This document shows, piece after piece, positions 1-4,997 of a stretch of DNA of 5,352 nt (position 1 is its first letter; each line of letters begins with the position of its first letter). The notes under the pieces are model-generated. The model had not been told where the DNA came from, made no database searches, and worked only from the letters and a program-made list of their open reading frames with translations. This DNA comes from Nitrospirota bacterium. GTDB taxonomy: Bacteria; Nitrospirota; Thermodesulfovibrionia; UBA6902. The position numbers were made by a program, and so were the translations under genes. The stretch is from NCBI GenBank assembly GCA_015491705.1, contig WFVK01000031.1, forward strand, positions 1 through 5,352. Reading direction: 5' to 3'.

Positions 1-1
1 G

Positions 2-115
2 CTTACAACACACCTTGAGAAAAAAGATGCTGATGAATGTATAGACGGCATCAAATGCGTTCACCTTGGTATTCAACTTGGTGAATTCATCAAGAACTTT
101 GAAGAAATAAAATAA
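2..115 (+). CDS. C-terminal end of an unidentified protein (cut by window edge)
   Basis: The frame beginning at base 2 stays open for 37 codons and ends at a TAA at 113-115; the start lies outside the window. The visible tail is mixed and slightly charged, with two cysteines six residues apart (ECIDGIKC) and a helical, lysine/glutamate-rich end (FIKNFEEIK). I do not recognise the family and assign no function. It could be the end of a real upstream gene or a chance open frame; its AT-rich, ordinary codons and its position just before a repeat-filled intergenic region favour a real gene. No convincing terminator follows: the GC palindrome at 120-127 has no T-run. Confidence 0.45.
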   Translation, partial: LTTHLEKKDADECIDGIKCVHLGIQLGEFIKNFEEIK

Positions 116-159
116 ATCAGGCCGGCCGGTCGGATACAAAGGGATATATTATCCTTAGT

Positions 160-255
160 GTTGCATGAACTGGCAGCGGAGCCTGCCGGAAAACCCTGTG
201 GGAGGTTCAGGGGTTATAAGGCGAGGGGGTACTGAAAATAAGTCTTTACCTTAAC
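160..255 (-). repeat. Dispersed repeat copy A
   Basis: Read on the + strand it begins GTTGCATGAAC, and its first 36 bases align without gaps to copy B (28 of 36 identical by eye). It then carries about 18 extra bases before rejoining B at TTATAA-GCG and continuing in parallel (CTGAAAATAAGTC against TTGGAAATAGGTC). It can form a hairpin of seven pairs, 170-176 with 183-189, including one G-T pair and a six-base loop. Its reverse complement has the same orientation as copies C, D and E. It sits directly upstream of copy B, so the two form a degenerate tandem pair. Confidence 0.6.
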
Positions 256-326
256 GTTGCATAAACCGGCCTGAGAGCCCGCCGTAAAACCTTTATAAAG
301 CGATGGGATATTGGAAATAGGTCTCT
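256..326 (-). repeat. Dispersed repeat copy B
   Basis: It begins GTTGCATAAACCGGCC. Its reverse complement aligns to copy D (397-431) at about 30 of 36 positions, including a perfect 12-base match: 268-279 is the exact reverse complement of 420-431 (GGCTCTCAGGCC). It also aligns without gaps to the reverse complement of copy C at about 37 of 50 positions, sharing GTTGCATAA and TTTATAA at the same spacing. B and D together form an inverted pair that could fold into a long stem if both are transcribed ahead of the methyltransferase gene. Confidence 0.65.
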
Positions 327-396
327 GTTGCAGGAAGTAACGGGGAGTGAAATTGCAAAAGAGGTTGATATGCGTGCTGAATATTTCCTCAGGGAA

Positions 397-465
397 TCGC
401 AGATAAAGCTTTTCCGGCAGGCTCTCAGGCCTGTGGGCGATGGTTTAATGCAACTGTAAGAGTTA
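397..465 (+). repeat. Dispersed repeat copy D, upstream of the methyltransferase gene
   Basis: This copy has the pattern TCGC, ATAAAG, TTTT, CGGC, GGCTCTCAGGCC, GGTTTAATGCAAC, TGTAAG. It matches the reverse complement of copy B across its first half. Its second half matches copy E upstream of the PilZ gene: GTGGGCGATG and TTTAATGCAACTG here against GCGGGTGATG and TTTGATGTAACTG there, with differences that are nearly all transitions. A small hairpin, 418-422 with 429-433, lies at its centre. It ends less than 20 bases before the start codon of the next gene and so probably lies within the mRNA leader. Confidence 0.65.
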
Positions 466-471
466 ACCGGA

Positions 472-478
472 AAAGGAG
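472..478 (+). promoter_or_regulatory. Ribosome binding site that fixes a GTG start
   Basis: AAAGGAG ends five bases before the GTG at 484, which decides the start of the methyltransferase gene even though it does not begin with ATG. The same string, AAAGGAGATTTT, precedes the ATG of the small membrane protein at 4998, so it looks like a standard strong site in this genome. Confidence 0.75.
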
Positions 479-483
479 ATTTT

Positions 484-1158
484 GTGGAAAACAGTCAACC
501 GGCATTGGGAGGCACATGGATCATTACCATTATCATGGTCGTTATTGTCTCATGGGTCATTTTCAGATATCTGGCGCCGCGAAACTTCAAGGAGTGGCGC
601 AATGCCGGGTTAATCCAGGCATTTATCATTGCGCTTTATGCGGAGATGTACGGTTTCCCCCTGACCATCTACCTCCTGACGACTTTTTTGGGATATGACA
701 TACCATGGCTTCATGTCAAAGGCCATCTGTGGGCGTCTCTCTTCGGATGGGGCACCGGCATGGCCATGGTGGAGATGCTGGTGGGTTATACATTTATTCT
801 CATAGGCCTTTCCTTCATTATCAGGGGCTGGAAGCAGATATACGATGTCAGGAAAGAGGACAGGCTTGTCACATACGGCATATACCGATATATGCGGCAT
901 CCACAGTATACGGGCATTTATCTGGCGATTTTCGGCCAGTTGATACACTGGCCCACCATCCCGACCCTGGCACTGTTCCCGGTGATTGTTATTGCCTATT
1001 ATACACTTGCACGAAAAGAGGAGAAGGCGATGATCCTGAAATTCGGGGATAGATACAGGGCTTATGCAAAAAAGGTCCCGATGTTTTTCCCGCGATGGGA
1101 GAAAAGCGTTGATGCCGTATTCAGAAAGGATGAAGAAGGGGGAGAGGAGAAAATATAA
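484..1158 (+). CDS. Membrane methyltransferase, isoprenylcysteine/phospholipid methyltransferase (ICMT/PEMT) family
   Basis: This 224-residue integral membrane protein has hydrophobic segments at about 11-30, 43-70, 82-112 and 144-174. The last is flanked by the family's signature: RHPQY at 138-142 with G144, and then a cytoplasmic end with E179-E180, F187-G188, Y191, Y194 and P199. In ICMT/PEMT relatives this RHPxYxG plus EE...FG..Y..Y pattern binds S-adenosylmethionine and closes the active site. Bacterial members methylate lipids, thiols or unknown small molecules, so the substrate cannot be read from sequence; true prenyl-cysteine methylation is unlikely in a bacterium. Length is normal for the family. 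The C-terminal tail (about 205-224) is charged and acidic. The GTG start is set by a well-placed ribosome binding site. Its stop overlaps the next start (TAATG), so translation is probably coupled to the glucan phosphorylase. Family assignment is firm; the reaction is not. Confidence 0.9.
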   Translation: MENSQPALGGTWIITIIMVVIVSWVIFRYLAPRNFKEWRNAGLIQAFIIALYAEMYGFPLTIYLLTTFLGYDIPWLHVKGHLWASLFGWGTGMAMVEMLVGYTFILIGLSFIIRGWKQIYDVRKEDRLVTYGIYRYMRHPQYTGIYLAIFGQLIHWPTIPTLALFPVIVIAYYTLARKEEKAMILKFGDRYRAYAKKVPMFFPRWEKSVDAVFRKDEEGGEEKI

Positions 1159-2918
1159 TGAATGACAGATCCATAGCTTATTTTTCAATGGAGATCGCGC
1201 TTGAAGAGGGCATGCCCACGTACAGCGGCGGTCTCGGCGTACTGGCAGGCGACACCATACGGTCTGCCGCTGATCTCCAGGTCCCGATGGTTGCTGTTAC
1301 ACTCATCCACAGGAAGGGATATTTCTTTCAGCATCTCGATTCCGGCGGCTGGCAGACGGAAGAGCCTGTGGAATGGAATGTGGAGGATGTGCTGGAGGAG
1401 ATGCCTGCGAGGACATCAGTGATGATAGAGGACCGGACCGTTCATATACGCGCATGGAGGCATGAAATCACGGGTGCAGGCGGCTTCAGTGTCCCGGTGT
1501 ACCTGCTGGATACAGATCTTCCGGAAAATTCCGAATGGGACAGGGAACTGACCCACTTCCTTTACGGCGGGGACCGGCATTACAGGTTCTGCCAGGAGGT
1601 GATCCTCGGTATCGGCGGTGTCAGGATGCTCCGCGCCCTCGGCTGCAGGGACATCCGCCGGTTTCACATGAACGAGGGCCATGCCGCCTTCCTGACGCTG
1701 GAACTGCTGGAAGAAGAGGCCCGGAAAGCAGGCAGAGAGTCCATCAGCAGTGATGATATAGAGTCTGTCAGGAAGAAGTGCGTATTTACCACCCATACGC
1801 CCGTGCCCGCGGGGCATGATCAGTTCCCCATGGATTTGTTCGAGCGTGTTTTCGTTCACCGGAAGGTTTTTCTGGGTATGGAAGAAGTATTCTGCATAGA
1901 CCTGGCAAACCACATTATTAAAAAGCATATGGACCTGTCCGAGATGAGGCCCGTGTTCATGGGCGGGAGCAATATCAACATGACCTATCTTGCCCTGAAT
2001 CTGAGCCACTATGTCAACGGTGTGGCCAAGAAACACGGTGAGGTTTCGAGCCTGATGTTTTCCGCTTATAAAATTGATGCCATTACCAACGGCGTGCATG
2101 CAGCCAACTGGGTATCCGGACCCTTCAGGGAGCTTTATGATCGTCATATTCCGGGCTGGAGGCAGGACAATTTTACACTGCGCTATGCGTTGAGCATACC
2201 GGGTGAGGAAGTATGGCAGGCGCACATGCAGGCAAAGGAGGATATGCTCCGGTACGTGAACCGGGAGACAGGGGCGGGAATGGAGCCGGATGTGCTGACC
2301 GTCTGCTTTGCGCGGCGCGCCGCCTCTTACAAGAGGCTGGATCTCCTCTTCAATGACATCGAGAGACTGAGAAACATTTCATCCGGGACAGGCCCTTTCC
2401 AGGTAATTTATGCCGGGAAGGCCCACCCGCAGGATATGGGGGGTAAGGAAACCATCAAACGAATATTCCAGGCTGCGGAATCACTGAAAGGAGACGTCCG
2501 TATTACATATCTTGCGAATTACGACCTGAAACTTGCGAAGATGCTCACGGCAGGCTCTGACATCTGGCTGAACACCCCGCAGCCGCCCATGGAGGCATCG
2601 GGCACCAGCGGGATGAAGGCCGCGCTCAACGGTGTCCCGAGCCTGAGTGTTCTTGACGGCTGGTGGATTGAGGGCTGCATCGAGGGCATTACAGGGTGGT
2701 CCATCGGAGAAGATGCGCGGGTAAAGACACCGGGGTCCGACTGGTCAAGGGATGCCGGCTTTCTCTATGACAAGTTGGAGAAGGTCATCATACCCATGTT
2801 TTATCATGACAGAAACCGGTTCATCAACATAATGAGACATGCTATTGCACTCAACGGCTCGTTCTTCAACACCCAGAGGATGATGCAGCAGTATGTCCTG
2901 AACGCTTATTTCCGGTAA
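1158..2918 (+). CDS. glgP: Alpha-glucan (glycogen/maltodextrin) phosphorylase, compact GT35 form
   Basis: This cytoplasmic enzyme of 586 residues releases glucose-1-phosphate from alpha-1,4-glucan using phosphate. The family landmarks are in order: the N-terminal [11 protein letters not shown] (22-32), FHMNEGH (169-175), HTPVPAGHD (213-221), SHYVNGVA (283-290, matching the substrate-contact histidine region of the rabbit enzyme), NGVHAANW (311-318), RRAASYKR (386-393, with R387 and K392 at the spacing of the phosphate-binding pair) and [14 protein letters not shown] (479-492), where K487 is the expected pyridoxal-phosphate lysine. All key residues are present. It is about 200 residues shorter than E. 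coli-type enzymes. It starts almost directly at the conserved core, lacking the long N-terminal segment, and belongs to the compact alpha-glucan phosphorylase branch found in many anaerobes and thermophiles. GAGGAG at 1144-1149 precedes the ATG, which overlaps the upstream stop by one base. The symbol is by family; substrate preference (glycogen or maltodextrin) is not visible. Confidence 0.95.
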   Translation: MNDRSIAYFSMEIALEEGMPTYSGGLGVLAGDTIRSAADLQVPMVAVTLIHRKGYFFQHLDSGGWQTEEPVEWNVEDVLEEMPARTSVMIEDRTVHIRAWRHEITGAGGFSVPVYLLDTDLPENSEWDRELTHFLYGGDRHYRFCQEVILGIGGVRMLRALGCRDIRRFHMNEGHAAFLTLELLEEEARKAGRESISSDDIESVRKKCVFTTHTPVPAGHDQFPMDLFERVFVHRKVFLGMEEVFCIDLANHIIKKHMDLSEMRPVFMGGSNINMTYLALNLSHYVNGVAKKHGEVSSLMFSAYKIDAITNGVHAANWVSGPFRELYDRHIPGWRQDNFTLRYALSIPGEEVWQAHMQAKEDMLRYVNRETGAGMEPDVLTVCFARRAASYKRLDLLFNDIERLRNISSGTGPFQVIYAGKAHPQDMGGKETIKRIFQAAESLKGDVRITYLANYDLKLAKMLTAGSDIWLNTPQPPMEASGTSGMKAALNGVPSLSVLDGWWIEGCIEGITGWSIGEDARVKTPGSDWSRDAGFLYDKLEKVIIPMFYHDRNRFINIMRHAIALNGSFFNTQRMMQQYVLNAYFR

Positions 2919-2947
2919 AAAACCTTAAGGGATTTTGAGGAGGTGTT

Positions 2948-3427
2948 ATGGGATTTTCCATAGGTGAAATCGTCGAGATGGCCCTGCAGACGGAAAGGCT
3001 CGGATATGAATTTTATACCGCCATGTCGAAGAGATTCGAAAAAGACGAAAAACTCAGAGGGCTTTTTGAGATGCTTGCCTTCAAAGAGCAGGCACACGAA
3101 AAAATATTTTCGGATCTCGGGAAGAAAGTAAAAGATGAAATACCGAACGACTGGGAAGAGGTCTCAAGATATCTGAGGGCCATTGTCGAATCGGAGTTTT
3201 TCCTTGGCAGGGAGAAAGCCCTTCCGTCCCTTGAACACGTAAAATCAACGGAGGGAGCAGTTAACTTTGCCATTTCTTTTGAGAAAGAAACACTGCTTTA
3301 TTTCTACAATCTCCGCGATGTTGTAACCGGAAAAGAGATTATCGACGAGATTATAAAGGAAGAAAAGGAGCATGTTACCTGGCTGAGGGAATACAAGGAA
3401 TCAATAACGGGGCAGCCGCACACATAG
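2948..3427 (+). CDS. Ferritin-like/rubrerythrin-type diiron protein without rubredoxin domain
   Basis: This 159-residue, largely helical protein has carboxylate/histidine ligands spaced as in rubrerythrin-type four-helix bundles: E16 in helix 1, ExxH at E47-H50 in helix 2, E112 (or E114) in helix 3 and a second ExxH at E139-H142 in helix 4. There is no C-terminal CxxC rubredoxin domain, so it would need an external electron donor if it is a peroxidase. Relatives reduce hydrogen peroxide or bind iron in the cytoplasm, commonly in anaerobes. Length fits a single ferritin-like domain. The ATG is preceded by GAGGAGGT, a very strong site, and the gene begins 29 bases after the phosphorylase stop, so it is probably the last gene of the same operon. 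Whether the function is peroxide reduction, iron storage or something else is not decidable from the sequence. Confidence 0.85.
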   Translation: MGFSIGEIVEMALQTERLGYEFYTAMSKRFEKDEKLRGLFEMLAFKEQAHEKIFSDLGKKVKDEIPNDWEEVSRYLRAIVESEFFLGREKALPSLEHVKSTEGAVNFAISFEKETLLYFYNLRDVVTGKEIIDEIIKEEKEHVTWLREYKESITGQPHT

Positions 3428-3500
3428 AGGCAGCACTGAACGAAACGGAAATTTCCATAAAATCGACTGAAGCTCGCTGTCTCTTAACGTTTTCTCGGCC

Positions 3501-3611
3501 TTATACCTTTGCAAGGCGGTCTGCTGTCCAGCCCTTGATGATGGACTGTCGAGGCACACCCAAACGTTTCGCCTCTCTATCCAATAAATGAATTATGCAT
3601 AAGGTAAAGTG
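3501..3611 (-). pseudogene. Decayed C-terminal fragment of a BrnA/CopG-type ribbon-helix-helix antitoxin
   Basis: The minus strand encodes LDREAKRLGVPRQSIIK (about 3584 down to 3534), then a tail GWTADRLAKV and a TAA at 3501-3503. This is the typical C-terminal half of BrnA/CopG-type antitoxins, where a conserved 'DREAKRLG..RQS.IK.W.AERL' segment forms the end of the ribbon-helix-helix fold. Upstream in frame the residues HFTLCIIHL resemble an eroded 'DFPLWIIHL', each change being small. No ATG or GTG occurs in this frame before a stop at 3645-3647, and only a TTG at the first leucine could start it. The N-terminal part and any partner toxin gene are absent; the space they would fill is taken by a repeat copy and the PilZ gene. 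I read it as a relic of a toxin-antitoxin locus. An intact tiny gene is unlikely. Confidence 0.7.
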
Positions 3612-3625
3612 ACGGCATAATTTGT

Positions 3626-3631
3626 TATAAT
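3626..3631 (+). promoter_or_regulatory. Possible -10 box upstream of the PilZ gene
   Basis: A perfect TATAAT lies 82 bases before the PilZ start, in an AT-rich stretch between the antitoxin relic and repeat copy E. No recognisable -35 hexamer lies 16-18 bases upstream, so this is only a candidate. If used, the repeat copy would be transcribed as part of the PilZ leader. Confidence 0.25.
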
Positions 3632-3640
3632 TAAAAAACT

Positions 3641-3698
3641 GGTTTTATCAGCGGCGGCGGAAACTGACCGCGGGTGATGTTTTGATGTAACTGTTAAG
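3641..3698 (+). repeat. Dispersed repeat copy E, upstream of the PilZ gene
   Basis: The segment CGCGGGTGATG-TTTTGATGTAACTGTTAAGG (to 3698) matches copy D at 442-460 and just before it, with six substitutions (five of them transitions) and one gap over about 30 bases. The ending GTTAAGGTA also matches the reverse complement of the flank of copy B. Its left half (GGTTTTA, then GCGGCGG) is more diverged. It can pair GCGG at 3651-3654 with CCGC at 3668-3671, extended by ATCA with TGAT. Like copy D it ends shortly before a start codon. Confidence 0.55.
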
Positions 3699-3713
3699 GT
3701 AGCGGAACCCGGG

Positions 3714-4043
3714 ATGGGAAAGAGACGATCAGAGAGAATTGTTGACAGTCTGAATGCAGAGCTGATCATGGACGGGGTGAATTATTCGGGGATTATAATG
3801 AATTTTTCCGAAAACGGCCTGTACCTGGTATCAGCTACTGTATACAACGGGATAGATATTCCGCCTAATTCAATAGTCGGATTAAGATCCACCCTCCCTT
3901 CAGGTGAAGTGCTCATGATGGACTGTGAGGTGAAATGGCTTCAGACCAAACCTTCCCCTTTTGGTGTCGCCTTCAGTATGGGGATGGAAATTAAGTCTCC
4001 TCCCCGGAAATACAGGGAATTCCTCAAAACCCTGCGTCAGTAA
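3714..4043 (+). CDS. Single-domain PilZ protein, probable cyclic di-GMP receptor
   Basis: The 109 residues form one PilZ domain. The cyclic di-GMP binding signatures are both present: RxxxR at R4-R8 (RRSER) close to the N-terminus, and the N/DxSxxG motif at N30, S32 and G35 (NFSENG), followed by a beta-rich barrel to about residue 95. No signal peptide, membrane segment or output domain is attached, so it would act in the cytoplasm by binding a partner, as stand-alone PilZ proteins do in motility, exopolysaccharide or other surface functions; the partner cannot be told from here. The ATG is the only usable start: the frame reaches a stop at 3675 with no other start codon between. Its ribosome binding site is weak (AGGTAGCGG region), unlike the strong sites of the neighbours. 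It is convergent with the minus-strand gene, with 12 bases between the stops. Confidence 0.88.
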   Translation: MGKRRSERIVDSLNAELIMDGVNYSGIIMNFSENGLYLVSATVYNGIDIPPNSIVGLRSTLPSGEVLMMDCEVKWLQTKPSPFGVAFSMGMEIKSPPRKYREFLKTLRQ

Positions 4044-4051
4044 GCGCAGGG
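4026..4051 (-). terminator. Hairpin terminator for the minus-strand gene, overlapping the PilZ stop
   Basis: CCCTGCG (4030-4036) and CGCAGGG (4045-4051) form a perfect seven-pair GC-rich stem with an eight-base loop. On the minus strand the stem is followed by TTTT (AAAA at 4026-4029 on +), as expected for factor-independent termination just after the minus-strand stop at 4056. On the + strand there is no T-run, so it is a weaker candidate for the PilZ transcript. The stem lies inside the last codons of the PilZ gene and spans its TAA, which constrains that coding end. Confidence 0.6.
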
Positions 4052-4055
4052 GATA

Positions 4056-4610
4056 TTACTTCACGGGTTTCATATCCGCTGCAAGCCTGGCTGCTTCTCT
4101 TTCCTTTTCGGCAATGGCTTCCTCTATTTCATCAATTTTCCGGAAATCGTACTTGAGCTTCTCCCTGATGTTTCTCAGCTTGTTTGATTTGTATAAATTT
4201 CTTAACTGTTCACCCATGAGCAATAAAAATTTTTCACGCTCTTTCTGCAGGTTATGCAGTTCGATCTTTAATCTGGTAAGTTCCGTTGCTTCGCCTGCGA
4301 ACTGATGTATCTTGCCGGCGGCTTCTCTGAATGCGTGTGCGCCCTTGTCCGCGGCTTCGCTTAATTTCTCTTTCAGCTTCCTGAGTTGATCCCGCGTTGT
4401 CTCGTCGTACAGGCCTTTCTCAGCGGACTTGGCAAGCTTGTCTCCCAGTTCCTTGATGCGGTCCATTGTCTTGTCCAGATCCAGAACAGAAGTTTTTTTA
4501 GCGGAATTCCTCCCGCATTTTGAGCCTGCAGAGCGTTTCCCGGCTGTCTTTGTTTTCGATGATGCCTTTTTTGTCTTCGAACCGGTGGAAGAGGATTGTT
4601 TCTTTGCCAT
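4056..4610 (-). CDS. Basic-tailed, coiled-coil helical protein of unknown function
   Basis: I do not recognise a named family for this 184-residue protein. Residues 1-41 are a low-complexity Lys/Ser/Thr/Ala tail (for example SSKTKTAGKRSAGSK) like histone-H1-type or nucleic-acid-binding tails. From about 43 to 105 there is an amphipathic helical stretch with repeated KxxEKxxEAADKG-type elements. Residues 108-180 form a long charged helical region (LKIELHNLQKEREKF, then KIDEIEEAIAEKEREAARLA) likely to be an antiparallel coiled coil. There is no signal peptide or membrane segment and only one cysteine (C32). The basic tail suggests contact with DNA, RNA or another polyanion, with the helices mediating oligomerisation; this is inference. 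The start is supported by GGGAGG (complement of 4616-4621) five bases upstream. It is a single-gene unit with its own promoter and terminator. Confidence 0.8.
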   Translation of the reverse strand: MAKKQSSSTGSKTKKASSKTKTAGKRSAGSKCGRNSAKKTSVLDLDKTMDRIKELGDKLAKSAEKGLYDETTRDQLRKLKEKLSEAADKGAHAFREAAGKIHQFAGEATELTRLKIELHNLQKEREKFLLLMGEQLRNLYKSNKLRNIREKLKYDFRKIDEIEEAIAEKEREAARLAADMKPVK

Positions 4611-4652
4611 GTCAGCCTCCCAGGTTAAAAAGTTATGAATTGAATAATATGA

Positions 4653-4680
4653 AGTATAGCAGAACAGCGGGAAAAATCAA
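4653..4680 (-). promoter_or_regulatory. Sigma-70-type promoter for the basic-tailed protein
   Basis: Read on the minus strand, TTGATT (4680-4675) is followed after 16 bases by TATACT (4658-4653), preceded by TGC, which makes an extended -10. Transcription would begin near 4645, giving a leader of about 35 bases before the ATG at 4610. This is the best-formed promoter in the window. Repeat copy C lies immediately upstream of the -35 box. Confidence 0.6.
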
Positions 4681-4695
4681 TAGCGCTTAAAACCA

Positions 4696-4760
4696 GCGCG
4701 TTATAAACGCTTTCCGCCGGACTGCCGTGTCAGGTTATGCAACATAAAATGCTGCTGTAA
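4696..4760 (+). repeat. Dispersed repeat copy C
   Basis: On the + strand the copy runs GCG, TTATAAA, CGCTTTCCGCCGG, then GGTTATGCAAC (ending 4743) and a following TGCTGTAAGG. Its reverse complement aligns without gaps to copy B at about 37 of 50 positions; GTTGCATAA and TTTATAA lie the same distance apart in both. A further partial echo, GGTTTAATGC, follows at 4761-4770, identical to the same ten bases of copy D (442-451). It sits between the divergent promoters of the basic-tailed protein and the small membrane protein. Confidence 0.5.
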
Positions 4761-4798
4761 GGTTTAATGCGGTTGCAGGGATAATTCTGAACAACCTG

Positions 4799-4807
4799 TG
4801 ATATACT
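4799..4807 (+). promoter_or_regulatory. Extended -10 promoter element for the small membrane protein
   Basis: TGATATACT matches an extended -10 (TGn followed by TATACT, five of six bases of consensus). No good -35 box is seen 16-18 bases upstream, which extended -10 promoters can tolerate. Transcription would start near 4814, ten bases before the palindromic element, so that element would lie within a leader of about 180 bases. Confidence 0.4.
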
Positions 4808-4823
4808 ACAGATAACGAGTTCA

Positions 4824-4966
4824 TGTTGCGGAAAGTCATTATGTGATCAGCTCGCTGTCATTTCGAACGAAGTGAGAAATCTTAACCCGTCGCAATATAA
4901 AGATTTCTCCCGCTGGTCGAAATGACGCAAGCTCAAGATTAGTTTCAAAGATCAGCTTCCGCAACA
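4824..4966. mobile_element. Nested palindromic element, MITE-like, with 10-base terminal inverted repeats
   Basis: Perfect ends TGTTGCGGAA (4824-4833) and TTCCGCAACA (4957-4966) enclose an inner inverted repeat of 27 bases: 4857-4883 against 4900-4926, 22 of 27 paired, with perfect ten-base blocks GTCATTTCGA and GAGAAATCTT separated by a variable seven-base centre. The sequence between outer and inner arms is also weakly symmetrical (AGCTCGC against the complement of GCAAGCT). There is no coding capacity, and I see no clear target-site duplication. Inner arms of this general type (GTCATTTCGA...GAGAAATCTT) are, from memory, common as dispersed repeats in many environmental bacterial genomes. 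Whether it is a mobile element or a palindromic extragenic repeat is open. Confidence 0.6.
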
Positions 4967-4997
4967 GATAGTTACATGCAGAGACAAAGGAGATTTT

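Larger units (their letters stand above)
116..483. other. 368-base intergenic region filled by repeats
   Basis: No gene of normal size is supported here. The region contains three copies of a degenerate dispersed repeat (about 160-255, 256-326 and 397-465) and the ribosome binding site of the next gene. An 8-base GC palindrome (GGCCGGCC) lies at 120-127, directly after the upstream stop codon. AT-rich stretches such as the one near 144-152 resemble a -10 box, but I cannot pair any of them with a -35 box, so no promoter is called. Confidence 0.6.
4611..4997. other. 387-base divergent intergenic region
   Basis: This stretch carries no gene I can support. It holds the ribosome binding site and promoter of the minus-strand gene, repeat copy C, a probable extended -10 for the + strand gene at 4799-4807, and the nested palindrome at 4824-4966, ending in the ribosome binding site AAAGGAG (4986-4992) of the small membrane protein. 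Confidence 0.6.

Noticed and set aside
120..127. GGCCGGCC palindrome right after the upstream stop as a terminator
   Set aside because: It has no loop and no following T-run.
370..459. A 29-codon open frame (ATG at 370) with AGAGG five bases upstream, just before the methyltransferase gene
   Set aside because: Most of it lies within repeat copy D, and the peptide resembles nothing I recognise. The ribosome-binding-site match is short. A leader peptide is possible but unsupported.
610..2225. Long minus-strand open frames opposite the methyltransferase and phosphorylase genes (610-1188 and 1416-2225)
   Set aside because: They lie antisense to well-supported genes with intact family motifs, and their translations are low-plausibility, rich in His/Cys and lacking any domain.
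3013..3273. Minus-strand frame opposite the ferritin-like gene, and the + strand frames 3961-4305 and 4429-4638 opposite the basic-tailed protein
   Set aside because: These are shadows of real genes; the compositional bias (serine/phenylalanine-rich) is what the complement of lysine/glutamate-rich coding sequence gives.
3471..3481. Eleven-base exact match AGCTCGCTGTC shared with 4849-4859 inside the palindromic element
   Set aside because: A window of this size is expected to contain a few such matches by chance, and the flanks do not align.
3640..3713. Possible cyclic di-GMP riboswitch upstream of the PilZ gene, suggested by GGTAGCGG...CCCGGG near the start
   Set aside because: The conserved core of the class I riboswitch (an ACGCA-containing segment and tetraloop receptor) is absent, and the region is better explained as a repeat copy.
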